This document shows positions 47,552 to 47,742 of a stretch of 47,742 nucleotides of DNA, piece by piece. Position 1 is the first letter of the stretch. Each line of letters opens with the position of its first letter. The position numbers and the translations under genes were made by a program. This DNA is from Blastococcus saxobsidens (lineage in GTDB: Bacteria > Actinomycetota > Actinomycetes > Mycobacteriales > Geodermatophilaceae), in the NCBI RefSeq assembly GCF_002938435.1, contig NZ_POQT01000036.1, positions 1 through 47,742 on the forward strand, written 5' to 3'. The notes below the pieces were generated by a model. It did no database searches. It was not told the origin of the DNA and worked only from the letters and a program-made list of their open reading frames with translations.

Positions 47552-47742
47552 TCACTCGGCGGCGGCGCCGGCGGTGCTGCCCTTGGCCTGGTCGCTGCTG
47601 GGGCCACCGATCCACACGGTCTTGGCGTTCATGAACTCGTACATGCCCACCTCGGTCAGCTCCCGGCCGTAGCCGCTCTGCTTGACGCCGCCGAAGGGCA
47701 GGTCCGGATAGCTGGCCGTCATCCCGTTGATGAACGCCATGC
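47552..47742 (-). CDS. Aldehyde dehydrogenase, C-terminal end (partial)
   Basis: Only the last 62 residues are in the window; the gene continues beyond the right edge. The segment [20 protein letters not shown] and [20 protein letters not shown] is the C-terminal part of an NAD(P)-dependent aldehyde dehydrogenase, most like succinate-semialdehyde dehydrogenases (GabD). The catalytic Cys and Glu lie outside the window. A Ser/Ala-rich tail ends the protein. Confidence 0.88.
   Translation of the reverse strand, partial: MAFINGMTASYPDLPFGGVKQSGYGRELTEVGMYEFMNAKTVWIGGPSSDQAKGSTAGAAAE

Overview
The window is 47.7 kb of very GC-rich, densely packed chromosome with GTG starts and ATGA/GTGA stop-start overlaps throughout. 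Gene content points to a high-GC actinobacterium: DrrAB-type exporter, GAF-ANTAR regulator, STAS proteins, the DUF4178/DUF2617/DUF4247/DUF350 set, the paaABCDE oxygenase and HxlR/TetR/IclR regulators. A Geodermatophilaceae-like host (Blastococcus, Geodermatophilus, Modestobacter) is my guess; the family assignment is inference. I see no rRNA, tRNA, CRISPR array, prophage, integrase or transposase. The sequence looks like core and catabolic chromosome rather than an island.

Layout. 0-4 kb: the end of an NlpC/P60 cell-wall hydrolase followed by three 80-bp tandem repeats, an MFS exporter and a DrrAB-type ABC exporter. 4-7.7 kb: a five-gene operon of DUF4178, DUF2617, DUF4247 lipoprotein, DUF350 and a membrane-bound aminopropyltransferase; this is the best candidate for an undercharacterised system. 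7.8-17 kb: release factor 3, an alpha/beta hydrolase, an SDR, a DUF1330 protein, a cyclase-family hydrolase coupled to a ThDP enzyme, PspC, a GH13 glycosidase and a cold-shock protein with a clear promoter, long leader and terminator. 17-24 kb: flavodoxin, YciI, Mug glycosylase, GAF-ANTAR regulator, a histidine phosphatase/phosphotransferase pair, STAS, a subtilase with a detached propeptide-like partner, a truncated VOC gene and an HxlR regulator with a double operator.

24-29 kb: a TetR (PaaR-like) repressor diverges from paaABCDE across a near-perfect 24-bp palindrome. Only the ring-epoxidation step of phenylacetate catabolism is present. 29-33.4 kb: an envelope operon of YihY/BrkB-like protein, lipoprotein, tandem PAP2 phosphatase and an AI-2E-family protein. 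33.4-37 kb: a molybdopterin oxidoreductase lacking all four N-terminal Fe-S cysteines, with a coupled helical protein and a GPR1/YaaH-like membrane protein. 37-38.7 kb: STAS, a DUF326 remnant and a formate/nitrite-family channel.

38.7-45.7 kb: a tightly coupled operon of CoA-transferase, citryl-CoA-lyase-like enzyme, LigB, LigA and a quinone oxidoreductase-like protein. It diverges from an amidohydrolase and an IclR regulator. This looks like an aromatic meta-cleavage route whose lower steps may run on CoA esters. The window ends with pyridoxal kinase, an unknown protein and the C-terminus of an aldehyde dehydrogenase.
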